Assembly (NCBI RefSeq): GCF_032102965.1 | Contig: NZ_CP134880.1 | Span: 496,001 to 560,000, forward strand | Reading direction: 5' to 3' | Length of the DNA: 64,000 nucleotides | From: Demequina capsici | GTDB taxonomy: Bacteria > Actinomycetota > Actinomycetes > Actinomycetales > Demequinaceae | Shown here: positions 1 to 8,190 of the stretch, one piece after another | Position numbering within the stretch: position 1 is the stretch's first letter | Layout of the letters: each line of letters starts with the position of its first letter | Translations under genes and position numbers: made by a program | Notes under the pieces: generated by a model | What the model was told of the DNA's origin: nothing | The model's input: the letters and a program-made list of their open reading frames with translations, nothing else | Database searches by the model: none

Positions 1-2
1 AG

Positions 3-617
3 GACGTCGTGCCGAGCCTCAGCCGCCTCGGCATCGGGTTCGCGCTCGCCGTGCTGCTCGGCATCATCGGAGGCACCGCGATCGGCCTGTCGCCCCGCCT
101 GCGAGCGCTGTCGGAGCCGGTGCTCGAATTCTTCCGCGCCGTCCCGCCACCCGTCCTGGTGCCGATCATCGCGCTGTTCGCCGGGTACACCGGGTCGCTG
201 GGGAAGATCGTCACCATCACGCTCGGGTGCCTGTGGCCCATCCTGCTCAACACCGTCGAAGGCGTCCGGGGCCTCGACCCGACGCTCACCGACACAGCGC
301 GCAGCTACCGGCTCAGCGCGTGGCGACGCTTCGCCTTCGTGATCCTCCCGGGCGCCAGCCCGCGCATCTTCACAGGTGCGCGCCAGGCGCTCTCGATCGG
401 CGTGATCCTCATGGTGATCTCCGAGCTGTTCGGGGCCAACCGCGGCCTCGGCGCTGCGATCGTCCAGTTCCAGAGGAGCTTCGCGATCCCCCAGATGTGG
501 ACCGGCATCATCCTGCTCGGCCTCATCGGCGTGACCCTCTCCGCGATCTTCAAGGCCGTGGAGAACCGGACCCTGGCCTGGTACGTCGGCCAGCGTCAGA
601 TGGAACGAGGAGAGTAG
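3..617 (+). CDS. ABC transporter permease (NitT/TauT type), 5' partial
   Basis: This is the membrane component of an ABC importer of the nitrate/sulfonate/taurine type. The reading frame is open to the window edge (codons for D-V-V precede the first GTG at 9), so the N-terminus lies outside. The 204 visible residues hold about five hydrophobic segments and the cytoplasmic EAA-type loop (DPTLTDTARSYRLS, then a proline after VIL) that docks on the ATPase. The ATPase gene starts 2 bp after the stop, so the two are co-transcribed. The substrate-binding protein is not in view and probably lies upstream. Because the downstream genes degrade an aromatic-acid ring-cleavage product, import of an aromatic acid is a reasonable inference, but the sequence itself does not show the substrate. 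Confidence 0.88.
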   Translation, partial: DVVPSLSRLGIGFALAVLLGIIGGTAIGLSPRLRALSEPVLEFFRAVPPPVLVPIIALFAGYTGSLGKIVTITLGCLWPILLNTVEGVRGLDPTLTDTARSYRLSAWRRFAFVILPGASPRIFTGARQALSIGVILMVISELFGANRGLGAAIVQFQRSFAIPQMWTGIILLGLIGVTLSAIFKAVENRTLAWYVGQRQMERGE

Positions 618-619
618 AG

Positions 620-1501
620 ATGTCCCTGACCGATGCCCGTTTCGTGATGACCGAGGAGCCTGCCGCGAGCGTCGCGCCCGAGCCGGGCAGCGGCACGCCC
701 GTCGCGCTCGACCTCCAAGGCGTCAAGAAGACGTACGACACCCCCGGGCGCCCGCACGTCGAGGCGATCCGCCAGCTCGATTTCCAGGTGGGCAGGGGAG
801 AGCTGGTGTGCGTCGTGGGCCCGTCCGGCGCGGGCAAGACCACCCTGCTGCGCTCCATCGCGGGTCTGCTGGACGTGACCGAGGGCGCCGTCGTGCTCGA
901 CGGCCAGGTGGTCACCGGGCCGCCGGCCGGGATGGCGGTCGTGTTCCAGGAGTACGGCCGGAGCCTCTTCCCGTGGATGACGGTCCGCCAGAACATCGAG
1001 CTGCCGCTCAAGGAGCACGGCATCCCCAAGGCGGTGCGCCGGGAGAAGGTGGACAAGGCGCTCGCCGAGGTCAGCCTGACCGAGGCCGCCGAGCAGCACC
1101 CCTGGCAGCTCTCCGGCGGCATGCAGCAGCGGGTCGCGATCGCCCGCGCGATCGCGTACGAGCCGTCGGTGCTTCTCATGGACGAGCCGTTCGCCGCCGT
1201 GGACGCGCAGACCCGTGCCGAGCTCGAGGACCTGGTCCGCGCGCTGTGGAAGCGGCTGGGCGTGACCGTGCTGTTCGTCACCCACGACATCGACGAGGCG
1301 GTGTACCTGGGCGAGCGCGTCATCGTCCTGTCCAACCGACCCACCGTGCTCATGGAGGACGTCAACGTGGACCTGCCGCGCGACCGTGACCAGCTCACGA
1401 CCCGCTCCGACCCGCACTTCGGGGAGCTGCGCGGTCACATCTATGCGCTGATCCAGAAGGCGAAGGCGGGGCACCGTCCGGACTCCGAGACGGAGGCGTG
1501 A
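620..1501 (+). CDS. ABC transporter ATP-binding protein (NitT/TauT type)
   Basis: This is the cytoplasmic ATPase that powers the adjacent permease. The 293-residue protein has Walker A GPSGAGKT (67-74), a Q-loop FQE (109-111), the signature LSGGMQQ (154-160), Walker B VLLMDEP (174-180) and the H-loop TH (211-212), as in SsuB/TauB/NrtD proteins. ATG 620 is preferred: AACGAGGAGAG lies just upstream, and a longer reading frame to 227 would overlap the permease completely. The first 25 residues are an extra, poorly conserved leader before the ATPase fold. The stop is followed after 1 bp by the aldolase start, so importer and catabolic genes form one transcription unit. Confidence 0.93.
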   Translation: MSLTDARFVMTEEPAASVAPEPGSGTPVALDLQGVKKTYDTPGRPHVEAIRQLDFQVGRGELVCVVGPSGAGKTTLLRSIAGLLDVTEGAVVLDGQVVTGPPAGMAVVFQEYGRSLFPWMTVRQNIELPLKEHGIPKAVRREKVDKALAEVSLTEAAEQHPWQLSGGMQQRVAIARAIAYEPSVLLMDEPFAAVDAQTRAELEDLVRALWKRLGVTVLFVTHDIDEAVYLGERVIVLSNRPTVLMEDVNVDLPRDRDQLTTRSDPHFGELRGHIYALIQKAKAGHRPDSETEA

Positions 1502-1502
1502 C

Positions 1503-2201
1503 GTGGAGACCGTGATCCTCACCGACGTCCCGCGCCCGGCCCGCGAGACAGTCGAGGCGTTCTCGACCATCGGCGTCGCCACCGTGGGCGAGGCGCTGGG
1601 CCGAACCGGCGACCTGGGCTCCGATCTTCGCCCCATCCAGCAGGGCACGCGCATCGCCGGCACCGCCGTCACCGTGCTGAGCTGGCCGGGCGACAACCTC
1701 ATGATCCACGCGGCGATCGAGCAGTGCGGACCTGGAGACATCCTGGTGGTCACCACGCGCTCGCCGTCGCAGCACGGGATGTTCGGCGAGCTGTTCGCGA
1801 CGGGCCTTCAGAGGCGCGGCGTCGTGGGCGCGATCATCGACGCGGGAGTGCGCGACACGCAGGAGCTGCGGGACATGGGCTTCCCGGTGTGGTCCCGGCA
1901 CGTCAACGTCATGGGGACCGTGAAGAACACGCCCGGTGCCGTCAACGTGCCGATCGTGGTGGCCGGCCAGGTGATCGACGCGGGTGACATCCTCGTGTGC
2001 GACGACGACGGCGTGGTCGTCGTGCCGCGCAAGGGCGCCGACGAGGCCCTCGTGCTGTCCCAGGCGCGAGTCGCCAAGGAGGAGGCCACCCGCGCGGCCT
2101 TCATCGACGGCCAGCTGGGCCTCGACCGCTACGGCATGCGACCCGTCCTCGAGGAGCTGGGCGTGACCTACCGTCGCCACCCGGAGGCCGATCCTGCATG
2201 A
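1503..2201 (+). CDS. ligK: 4-carboxy-4-hydroxy-2-oxoadipate aldolase / oxaloacetate decarboxylase (RraA-like, LigK/GalC type)
   Basis: It cleaves 4-carboxy-4-hydroxy-2-oxoadipate (CHA) into pyruvate and oxaloacetate, the last step of protocatechuate 4,5- and gallate meta-cleavage. The 232-residue protein shows the family pattern FGELFATGLQRRG followed by IDAGVRD, in which the Arg-Asp pair and the upstream acidic residue bind Mg2+ and substrate, then MGFPVWSR. Length and motifs match the aldolases rather than RraA RNase inhibitors. The start is GTG 1503, one base after the ATPase stop. The 3' end overlaps the next gene as ATGA. Neighbouring LigU- and LigJ-type genes supply the substrate, which makes the assignment firm. 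Confidence 0.88.
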   Translation: METVILTDVPRPARETVEAFSTIGVATVGEALGRTGDLGSDLRPIQQGTRIAGTAVTVLSWPGDNLMIHAAIEQCGPGDILVVTTRSPSQHGMFGELFATGLQRRGVVGAIIDAGVRDTQELRDMGFPVWSRHVNVMGTVKNTPGAVNVPIVVAGQVIDAGDILVCDDDGVVVVPRKGADEALVLSQARVAKEEATRAAFIDGQLGLDRYGMRPVLEELGVTYRRHPEADPA

Positions 2202-3277
2202 CCGGCATCCCGTGCGCGCTGATGCGGGGAGGCACCTCCAAGGGTGCGATGCTCCTCGCGTCGGACCTGCCCGCCGACCCTGAGGCGCGGGACGACCTTC
2301 TGCTGCGCATCATGGGCAGCCCCGACCCGCGGGAGATCGACGGGCTCGGAGGCGCGCACCCGCTCACCTCCAAGGTGGGTGTGGTGAGCCTGTCGGCACG
2401 TCCCGACGCTGACATCGACTACCTGTTCCTGCAGGTGGTACCCGACCAGCCGATCGTCTCCACCTCGCAGACCTGTGGCAACATCCTGGCGGCGACCGCG
2501 CCCTTCGCGCTCGAACGAGGGCTGCTGCCGATCATGGACGGCACGACGACCGTGCGGGTGCACATGGTGAACACCGGTGCGGTGGCCGCCCTCACGGTGC
2601 GCACGCCCGGCGGCGAGGTCACCTACGAGGGCGACGCGGAGATCTCAGGCGTCCCCGGCTCCGCGGCGCCCGTCGAGGTGGCCCTGGACCCGCCGTCGGG
2701 CGCGCTGCTGCCCACCGGTCACGTGGTCGACGAGGTGGCGGGGGTGGCGGCGACGCTCGTCGACGCCGGCATGGCCTCCGTCGTCGTCCGGGCCGCCGAT
2801 CTGGGGATCGTGGGCGACGAGAGCCCGGCCGAGCTCGAGGCGAACGAGGCGCTGGTCGCGAAGGTGGCGCAGATTCGGGCCGAGGCCTTCCCCCTCATGG
2901 GGATCGCAGGGACCCCGGAGACGACCACGACGCCCAAGATCGTGCTCGTCTCCGCGCCTGCGGAGGGCGGCGCGATCCGTACTCGCAGCTTCATCCCGTA
3001 CCGGGTCCACGAGGCGATCGGGGTGGTGGGAGCGGCGTCCGTCGCGGCCGCGGTGCGGCTGCCCGGCTCCGTGGCGCACGAGCTCGCGGTGCAGCCGGAG
3101 CCTGGTGCGCCGCTGCGGGTGGAGCACCCCACAGGCTTCTTCGATCTCTATGTGGACCTGGCCGACGGGGACGAGCTCGCCGTGGGACCGGCGCGCGTGG
3201 TCAGGACCGCGCGCATGATCATGGATGGGTTCGTGCACCCCCGACCTCCGGCGCCGCCCGCCTCCGCGCCGGCCTGA
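2198..3277 (+). CDS. ligU: 4-oxalomesaconate tautomerase (PrpF/LigU/GalD family)
   Basis: It interconverts the keto/enol (double-bond) isomers of 4-oxalomesaconate so that the hydratase can act. At 359 residues it has the expected length for the PrpF fold (diaminopimelate-epimerase-like). It shows the family start ALMRGGTSKG, then GGAHPLTSKVG with the catalytic-type lysine near residue 59, and QTCGNILAA. PrpF homologues in the methylcitrate pathway share the fold, but the LigK and LigJ neighbours favour LigU/GalD. The start ATG 2198 overlaps the aldolase stop (ATGA), indicating translational coupling. Confidence 0.85.
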   Translation: MTGIPCALMRGGTSKGAMLLASDLPADPEARDDLLLRIMGSPDPREIDGLGGAHPLTSKVGVVSLSARPDADIDYLFLQVVPDQPIVSTSQTCGNILAATAPFALERGLLPIMDGTTTVRVHMVNTGAVAALTVRTPGGEVTYEGDAEISGVPGSAAPVEVALDPPSGALLPTGHVVDEVAGVAATLVDAGMASVVVRAADLGIVGDESPAELEANEALVAKVAQIRAEAFPLMGIAGTPETTTTPKIVLVSAPAEGGAIRTRSFIPYRVHEAIGVVGAASVAAAVRLPGSVAHELAVQPEPGAPLRVEHPTGFFDLYVDLADGDELAVGPARVVRTARMIMDGFVHPRPPAPPASAPA

Positions 3278-3310
3278 CCACGAGCCCTGGAACGGGACGA
3301 AGGAGCCTCC

Positions 3311-4330
3311 ATGACGATGCCGCAGGGGCATATCGCCCACCTCGGATACGCCGAGCTGCACACCACCGACCTCGACGCGACCGTGTGGTTCTTCGAGAAC
3401 ATCCTGGGGATGGTCGAGACCCGCCGCGTCGACGGCATGTCGTTCCTGCGTGCGTACGACGACTACGAGGAGTGCAGCATCATCGCGAAGCAGGCCGACG
3501 CGGCGGGCGTCGGCAGGACCGCGCTGCGTGCCACCAGCGAGCAGGCGCTCGAGGAGCGTGTGGTCGCGATCCAGGCCGCCGGCCGTGACGGTCGCTGGGA
3601 GGACGGCATCGCGGGCCGTGGTCGCACCTTCGTCACCACCGACCCCGACGGCCACGAGATCGCGCTCTACTACGACACCGTCTGGTACGAGGCGCCCGAG
3701 CATCTCGCCGCGGGTCTCAAGAACCAGCCGGCCGCCAAGCCCAACCGGGGGATCGGCGTGCGTAGGTTCGACCACATCAACTACCTCGCCGCGGATCCCG
3801 CCGCGAACGCCGACTGGCACATCGACGTGCTCGGGGCGCGTGCCACGGAGCAGATCAGGCTGGACGACGGGCGCGTCGCCGCCAAGTGGATGACCTTCAG
3901 CTCCAAGTCGTACGACGTCGTGTACACGGAGGACTGGACCGGCGGCAGGGGCCGCCTGCATCACCTGGCGTTCGCCACCGACACCCGCGAGGAGATCCTG
4001 CGCGCGGCGGATCTGTGCCTGGATCAGGGTGTCCGCATCGAGACGGGCCCCCACAAGCATGCGATCCAGCAGACGTTCTTCCTCTACGTGTTCGAGCCCG
4101 GCGGCAACCGCATCGAGATGTGCAACCCGCTGACCCGCATGGTGCTCGCGCCCGACTGGCCCGTCGTGACGTGGACGCAGACGGAGCGGCTGCGCGGGCA
4201 GGCGTGGGGGCTCGGCACCATCGAGACGTTCCACACCCACGGCACGCCGCCGCTCGAGGGTCAGGATCCGCAGACGTACCGTCCGACGGGGATGCTCGGG
4301 AAGCGTCCCAGCGGGGATGCGCGGCGATGA
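3311..4330 (+). CDS. Type I extradiol ring-cleavage dioxygenase (two VOC domains)
   Basis: This is a non-haem Fe(II) enzyme expected to open a catecholic or gallate-like ring next to a hydroxyl. The 339 residues form two VOC (glyoxalase-fold) modules, about 8-125 and 150-275. The second module carries the iron triad: His155 (FDHINY), His218 (RLHHLAF) and Glu269 (GGNRIEMC), with Tyr259 ten residues before the Glu and His248/250 as the likely acid/base, as in catechol 2,3-dioxygenases. Canonical protocatechuate 4,5-dioxygenase and gallate dioxygenase belong to the unrelated type II (LigAB) family, so this is a non-orthologous ring-opening enzyme in a Lig-type operon. It has its own ribosome site (GAACGGGACGAAGGAG). 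The substrate is not known; a carboxylated catechol or gallate is inferred from the context. Confidence 0.85.
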   Translation: MTMPQGHIAHLGYAELHTTDLDATVWFFENILGMVETRRVDGMSFLRAYDDYEECSIIAKQADAAGVGRTALRATSEQALEERVVAIQAAGRDGRWEDGIAGRGRTFVTTDPDGHEIALYYDTVWYEAPEHLAAGLKNQPAAKPNRGIGVRRFDHINYLAADPAANADWHIDVLGARATEQIRLDDGRVAAKWMTFSSKSYDVVYTEDWTGGRGRLHHLAFATDTREEILRAADLCLDQGVRIETGPHKHAIQQTFFLYVFEPGGNRIEMCNPLTRMVLAPDWPVVTWTQTERLRGQAWGLGTIETFHTHGTPPLEGQDPQTYRPTGMLGKRPSGDARR

Positions 4331-5256
4331 GCGCCGACTCGCGCCGTGTGGCGCTGATCGGGCTGGGCGAGGTGGGACGCGTGTTCGTCGAGGACCTGCG
4401 CACGCTGGGCGTGTCCGACCTGACCGCGTGGGACACCGCGTTCGTGGATCCCGACAGTCCCGCGTCGCGCAACGCGCGCGAGCTCGGGGTGGCCACCGCG
4501 TCGTCCTCGGTCGACGCCGTGGCCGGGGCGGGGCTCGTGGTGAGCGCCGTCACCGCGTCGCAGAGCGTGCTGGCGGCGCGGGCAGCCGCTGAGGGCATCG
4601 AGCAGGGCGCGTTCCTCTTCGACCTGAACTCGTCGTCCCCCGGGCACAAGCAGGCCGCGCGCGACGCGATCGAGGCCGCCGGGGGCCGCTACGTCGAGGC
4701 CGCGCTGATGTCGCCGATCGGTCCCCGGAGGCTCGCCTCGCCCTTCCTGCTCGGTGGCGCGCACTCGACGGCGTTCCTGGGCGTCGCCTCCACCTACGGC
4801 ATGGCGGGCGCCACGGCCCTGGGTGGCGAGGTGGGCAGGGCGGCCGCGACCAAGCTCTGCCGGTCCGTGATCGTGAAGGGCCTCGAGTCGCTGCTGACCG
4901 AGTCGCTCCTCGCCGCGCGCACGCTCGGCGTCGAGCGCGACGTGCTCGACTCGCTGCCCAACATCCTCCCGCCCGCCGACTGGGAGGCCGTGGCCGGGTA
5001 CTTCATGTCACGCTCCGTCCAGCATGGCCGACGCAGGGCCGAGGAGATGGAGGAGGCCGCCGTCACCGTGGCAGAGGCGGGCGTCGAGCCGTGGATGGCG
5101 CGCGCGACCGTCGAGCGCCAGCGGTGGGCGTCCCGGTTCGGATCCGTCCTGCCGCAGGAGTCGGCCATGGACCTGGTGGATGCGGTGCTCGCCGCCGCAC
5201 GTGAGGCCGAGCAGGCGGACAGCCCCGCCGGTCCGGGAACGAGAGGAACGTCATGA
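4327..5256 (+). CDS. NAD(P)-dependent beta-hydroxyacid-dehydrogenase-like protein with DUF1932-type C-terminus
   Basis: The N-terminal Rossmann domain (VALIGLGEVGR, a GxGxxG motif at about residues 9-17) resembles the 6-phosphogluconate/3-hydroxyisobutyrate dehydrogenase family. A lysine at the catalytic position lies in GRAAATKLCRS, followed by a helical DUF1932-like domain. The protein has 309 residues. Its ATG overlaps the dioxygenase stop and its own stop overlaps the ligJ start, so it is an integral part of the catabolic operon. The canonical pathway uses LigC (Gfo/Idh/MocA family) to oxidise the ring-cleavage semialdehyde; this protein is a different family and might fill that or an upstream redox step. 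The reaction cannot be read from the sequence. Confidence 0.75.
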   Translation: MSADSRRVALIGLGEVGRVFVEDLRTLGVSDLTAWDTAFVDPDSPASRNARELGVATASSSVDAVAGAGLVVSAVTASQSVLAARAAAEGIEQGAFLFDLNSSSPGHKQAARDAIEAAGGRYVEAALMSPIGPRRLASPFLLGGAHSTAFLGVASTYGMAGATALGGEVGRAAATKLCRSVIVKGLESLLTESLLAARTLGVERDVLDSLPNILPPADWEAVAGYFMSRSVQHGRRRAEEMEEAAVTVAEAGVEPWMARATVERQRWASRFGSVLPQESAMDLVDAVLAAAREAEQADSPAGPGTRGTS

Positions 5257-6269
5257 TCATCGACTGCCACGGGCACTACACCACCGCGCCTGCCTCGCAC
5301 AGCGCATGGCGCGAGCAGCAGCTCGACGCATGGGCCTCCGGTCATGCGGCGCCCGCCTATCCGACCATCTCGGACGACGAGATCAGGGAGTCCCTTGAGG
5401 GGAACCAGCTGCGGCTCATCGCCGAGCGGGGCGCGGACATGACGATCTTCTCGCCGCGCGCGTCGGCCATGGGCCACCACCTGGGCGACATCACGACGTC
5501 GGTCGGATGGGCCGCCGCCTGCAACGACCTCATCGCGCGCGCCGTGGATCTCTATCCGGAGACCTTCGTGGGCGTCGGCCAGCTCCCTCAGGCCGACGGC
5601 GCCGAGCTGGACGAGGCGATCCGCGAGCTCGACCGCGTGGTCGCCATGGGCTTCATCGGGGTGAACGTCAACCCGGACCCGTCGGGCGGGCACTGGACCT
5701 CCCCGCCCCTCACCGACCGCTACTGGTACCCGCTGTGGGAGCGGATGGTGGAGCACGACGTGCCTGGCATGATCCACGTCTCCGCCAGCGCGAACCCCGC
5801 CTTCCACGCCACCGGCGCCCACTACATGAACGCGGACACGACGGCCTTCATGCAGCTGCTCCAGGGCGACCTCTTCGCCGACTTCCCGACGCTGCGGCTG
5901 ATCATCCCGCACGGCGGTGGAGCCGTGCCGTACCACTGGGGCCGTTACCGAGGGCTGTCGGACATGCTCGGCAAGCCGGGCCACGCGGAGCGCCTCATGG
6001 AGAACGTGTTCCTGGACACGTGCGTGTACCACCAGCCTGGCATCGACCTGCTGTTCGAGGTGATGCCGAGCGAGAGCATCCTGTTCGGCTCCGAGATGGT
6101 GGGCGCTGTGCGCGGGATCGACCCGACCACGGGCCACTACTTCGACGACACGCTGCGGTACGTGCAGGCGGCGCGGCTGACCGACGCGCAGCGGGTCGGC
6201 GTCCTGTCCGGGAACGCCCTGCGGGCCTACCCGCGGCTGGCGGCACGGCTGGCGGCGCGCACCGCCTGA
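5253..6269 (+). CDS. ligJ: 4-oxalomesaconate hydratase (LigJ, amidohydrolase_2 family)
   Basis: It hydrates 4-oxalomesaconate to 4-carboxy-4-hydroxy-2-oxoadipate, the substrate of the aldolase encoded at 1503. The 338-residue TIM-barrel protein begins with the characteristic DCHGHYTTAPA. The metal-ligand set His6, His8, His175 and Glu281 (FGSEMVG) matches the pattern known for LigJ, in which a glutamate replaces the usual amidohydrolase aspartate. It is the last gene of the overlapping block (ATGA with the dehydrogenase). Related decarboxylases (ACMSD, gamma-resorcylate decarboxylase) share the fold, but the N-terminal signature and the operon context favour LigJ. Confidence 0.9.
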   Translation: MIIDCHGHYTTAPASHSAWREQQLDAWASGHAAPAYPTISDDEIRESLEGNQLRLIAERGADMTIFSPRASAMGHHLGDITTSVGWAAACNDLIARAVDLYPETFVGVGQLPQADGAELDEAIRELDRVVAMGFIGVNVNPDPSGGHWTSPPLTDRYWYPLWERMVEHDVPGMIHVSASANPAFHATGAHYMNADTTAFMQLLQGDLFADFPTLRLIIPHGGGAVPYHWGRYRGLSDMLGKPGHAERLMENVFLDTCVYHQPGIDLLFEVMPSESILFGSEMVGAVRGIDPTTGHYFDDTLRYVQAARLTDAQRVGVLSGNALRAYPRLAARLAARTA

Positions 6270-6354
6270 GGCTCGTCGGTGGGCATCCAGCACGACCGAG
6301 GGTCCGCGCAGGCGGCACCCGGTGAACGGTCTCCATCTTCGATAGCGTGGCCTC

Positions 6355-7341
6355 ATGAGAATCGCGACGGCGCAACGGATCGGCAGGCACGTCTCGGCCA
6401 TCGGCCTCGGCTGCTGGCAGCTCGGCGGGGACTGGGGGGACACGGACGAGCAGCGGTCCCAGGACATCCTCCATGCCGCGGCCGACGCGGGCACCACCTT
6501 CTTCGACACGGCCGATGTCTATGGAGACGGACGTTCCGAGAGGTCGATCGGGCGGTTCCTCAAGGATCGTCCCGACTCCTCCGCGTTCTTCGTCGCGACC
6601 AAGATGGGCAGGCGCCTGCCCGAGCAGGTGGCCGAGGGCTACACGCTCGACAGCTACCGGCGCTGGACCGACCGCTCGCGCGAGAACCTGGGCGTCGACA
6701 CCCTGGACCTGGTGCAGCTCCACTGCCCGCCGTCCGCCGTGTTCCACGACCCGCAGACGTTCGAGGACCTGCGGGTCCTCAAGCAGGAGGGGCGCATCCG
6801 CGACTTCGGCGTCTCCGTCGAGCTGGTGGAGGACGCCCTCCACGTGCTGGGCGAGGACGACCTCGCGTCCGTGCAGATCATCTTCAACATCTTCCGCCGC
6901 AAGCCCGCCGAGCATTTCCTGCGCGAGGCGACCGAGCGTGGCGTGGCCGTGATCTCGCGCGTGCCCCTCGCGTCGGGCCTGCTGTCAGGGAAGTACGACG
7001 CGAGCACCACCTTCGCGGCGAACGACCACCGGAGCTACAACCGCGACGGCTCGGCCTTCGACGTGGGCGAGACCTTCGCGGGCGTGCCGTTCGAGGTGGG
7101 TGTGAAGGCTGCGCAGGAGGTGGCGGCCCTCACCCCCGAGGGCTGGACCACCGCCCAGATGGCGTTGCGGTGGGTGGAGCAGATGGGCTCCACGACGGTG
7201 ATCCCGGGCGCGCGGACGCCGGAGCAGGCCCGTCAGAACGCCGCGGTGGGCGAACTGCCGACCATCCCCGACGGGACGATGGCAGCGCTCGCGAAGATCT
7301 ACAACGACTCGATCAGGGAGCACGTGCACTCCCGCTGGTAG
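6355..7341 (+). CDS. Aldo/keto reductase
   Basis: A 328-residue NAD(P)H-dependent (beta/alpha)8 oxidoreductase. The catalytic tetrad is visible as Asp51 and Tyr56 (DTADVYG), Lys83 (ATKMG) and His123 (QLHCPP). The cofactor-binding C-terminal part contains VIPGARTPEQARQN, typical of the general-stress/sugar-aldehyde AKR branch. It lies 85 bp after ligJ, possibly with its own promoter, and has no strong ribosome site before ATG 6355. The substrate is unknown; a link to the aromatic operon is possible but not shown. Confidence 0.9.
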   Translation: MRIATAQRIGRHVSAIGLGCWQLGGDWGDTDEQRSQDILHAAADAGTTFFDTADVYGDGRSERSIGRFLKDRPDSSAFFVATKMGRRLPEQVAEGYTLDSYRRWTDRSRENLGVDTLDLVQLHCPPSAVFHDPQTFEDLRVLKQEGRIRDFGVSVELVEDALHVLGEDDLASVQIIFNIFRRKPAEHFLREATERGVAVISRVPLASGLLSGKYDASTTFAANDHRSYNRDGSAFDVGETFAGVPFEVGVKAAQEVAALTPEGWTTAQMALRWVEQMGSTTVIPGARTPEQARQNAAVGELPTIPDGTMAALAKIYNDSIREHVHSRW

Positions 7342-7364
7342 CCCGCGCGATCCGTGGTGCGGGC
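7341..7364 (+). terminator. Short terminator-like hairpin after the aldo/keto reductase
   Basis: GCCCGC (7341-7346) pairs with GCGGGC (7359-7364) around a 12-base loop and is followed by CTTCCCC. The stem is only 6 bp, so this is a weak candidate. Confidence 0.35.
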
Positions 7365-7374
7365 CTTCCCCGGC

Positions 7375-7428
7375 GGGTCGCTCAGCGCCGCTCTCGCGCG
7401 CTTTCGCGCAACTCCGGGTCGCTCAGCG
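7375..7428. repeat. Direct repeat GGGTCGCTCAGCG (two copies, 41 bp apart)
   Basis: Identical 13-mers lie at 7375-7387 and 7416-7428, immediately before the TauE-like gene. The DNA between them is rich in CGCG and can form small hairpins. Related GGGT-prefixed hairpin units lie after the same gene (8191-8259), which suggests a family of short intergenic elements. Confidence 0.55.
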
Positions 7429-7450
7429 TCGCCCGCCCGCGAGGTGACCG

Positions 7451-8179
7451 ATGCCGCTGATCCTCGCCGCCATCGTGGCCGGCGCCGTCCTGCAGCGCGT
7501 GTCGGGCATCGGCTTCGCTGTCATCGTGGCGCCGTTCGTGGTGCTCGCCGTCGGTCCGGGCCAGGGCGTGGTGCTCGTGCAGGTCTTCGGGGCGCTCGTG
7601 TGCGTCCTGGTCCTGTTCCAGGTGTGGAAGGACGTCGACTGGCGGGCGTACTGGGGTCTGGTGCCGGCCAGCCTCGTGGGCATCGCGATCGGCGCGTGGG
7701 CGGCTGGACGGCTGCCGGTCGCGGAGGCGCAGGTGGTCACCGCCCTGATCCTCATCGCGTCGCTCACCGTCGTGATGTCGGTGAGATCGGGCCATCTCCA
7801 GCGGAGCCTGGGGGTGCTCATGAGCGGTGGCGCGGTCGCAGGTGTCATGACGACCCTCGCGGGCGCTGGCGGCGTCGCGCTGATCGTGCTCGCGCGGGCC
7901 ACGCACTGGGAGCAGCGTTCCTTCGCCGCGACGCTTCAGCCCTACCTGATCACGATCTCCACGTCGACGGTGATCGCGCGCGTGATCGTCGACCCTGGCA
8001 CCTGGCCGGACCTGCGTGTGTGGGAATGGGCGGTGCTCGTCGTCTCGATGCTCCTGGGGCTGTGGGCGGGTACCTGGGTCGCCCGACGTGTCACGCAGCG
8101 GACCGCGGCGCGCGTCACGTTCGCGGTCGCCTGGGTGGGTGCCATCGCCACCCTCCTGAATGGCCTCGCGAGGCTCTGA
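7451..8179 (+). CDS. TauE/SafE family membrane transporter
   Basis: A 242-residue integral membrane protein with about seven or eight hydrophobic segments arranged as two similar halves, as in the TauE/SafE sulfite/organosulfonate exporter family. Family-like features are the early GIGFAVIVAPF and the second-half GVMTTLAGAGGVALIVL. ATG 7451 is supported by GAGGTG five bases upstream. It is flanked on both sides by short repeats and sits alone between the aldo/keto reductase and the tRNA. The transported ion, a small anion, is not determinable. Confidence 0.82.
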   Translation: MPLILAAIVAGAVLQRVSGIGFAVIVAPFVVLAVGPGQGVVLVQVFGALVCVLVLFQVWKDVDWRAYWGLVPASLVGIAIGAWAAGRLPVAEAQVVTALILIASLTVVMSVRSGHLQRSLGVLMSGGAVAGVMTTLAGAGGVALIVLARATHWEQRSFAATLQPYLITISTSTVIARVIVDPGTWPDLRVWEWAVLVVSMLLGLWAGTWVARRVTQRTAARVTFAVAWVGAIATLLNGLARL

Positions 8180-8190
8180 CGGTCCCGTTC

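Noticed and set aside
227..1501. Extended start for the ABC ATPase at 227
   Set aside because: The extra residues overlap the permease gene in another frame and are not ATPase-like; ATG 620 has a good ribosome site and the right length.
3311..4330. Protocatechuate 4,5-dioxygenase (LigAB) in the catabolic operon
   Set aside because: The protein is a two-domain VOC fold with the type I triad; no LigA/LigB-type sequence is present in the window.
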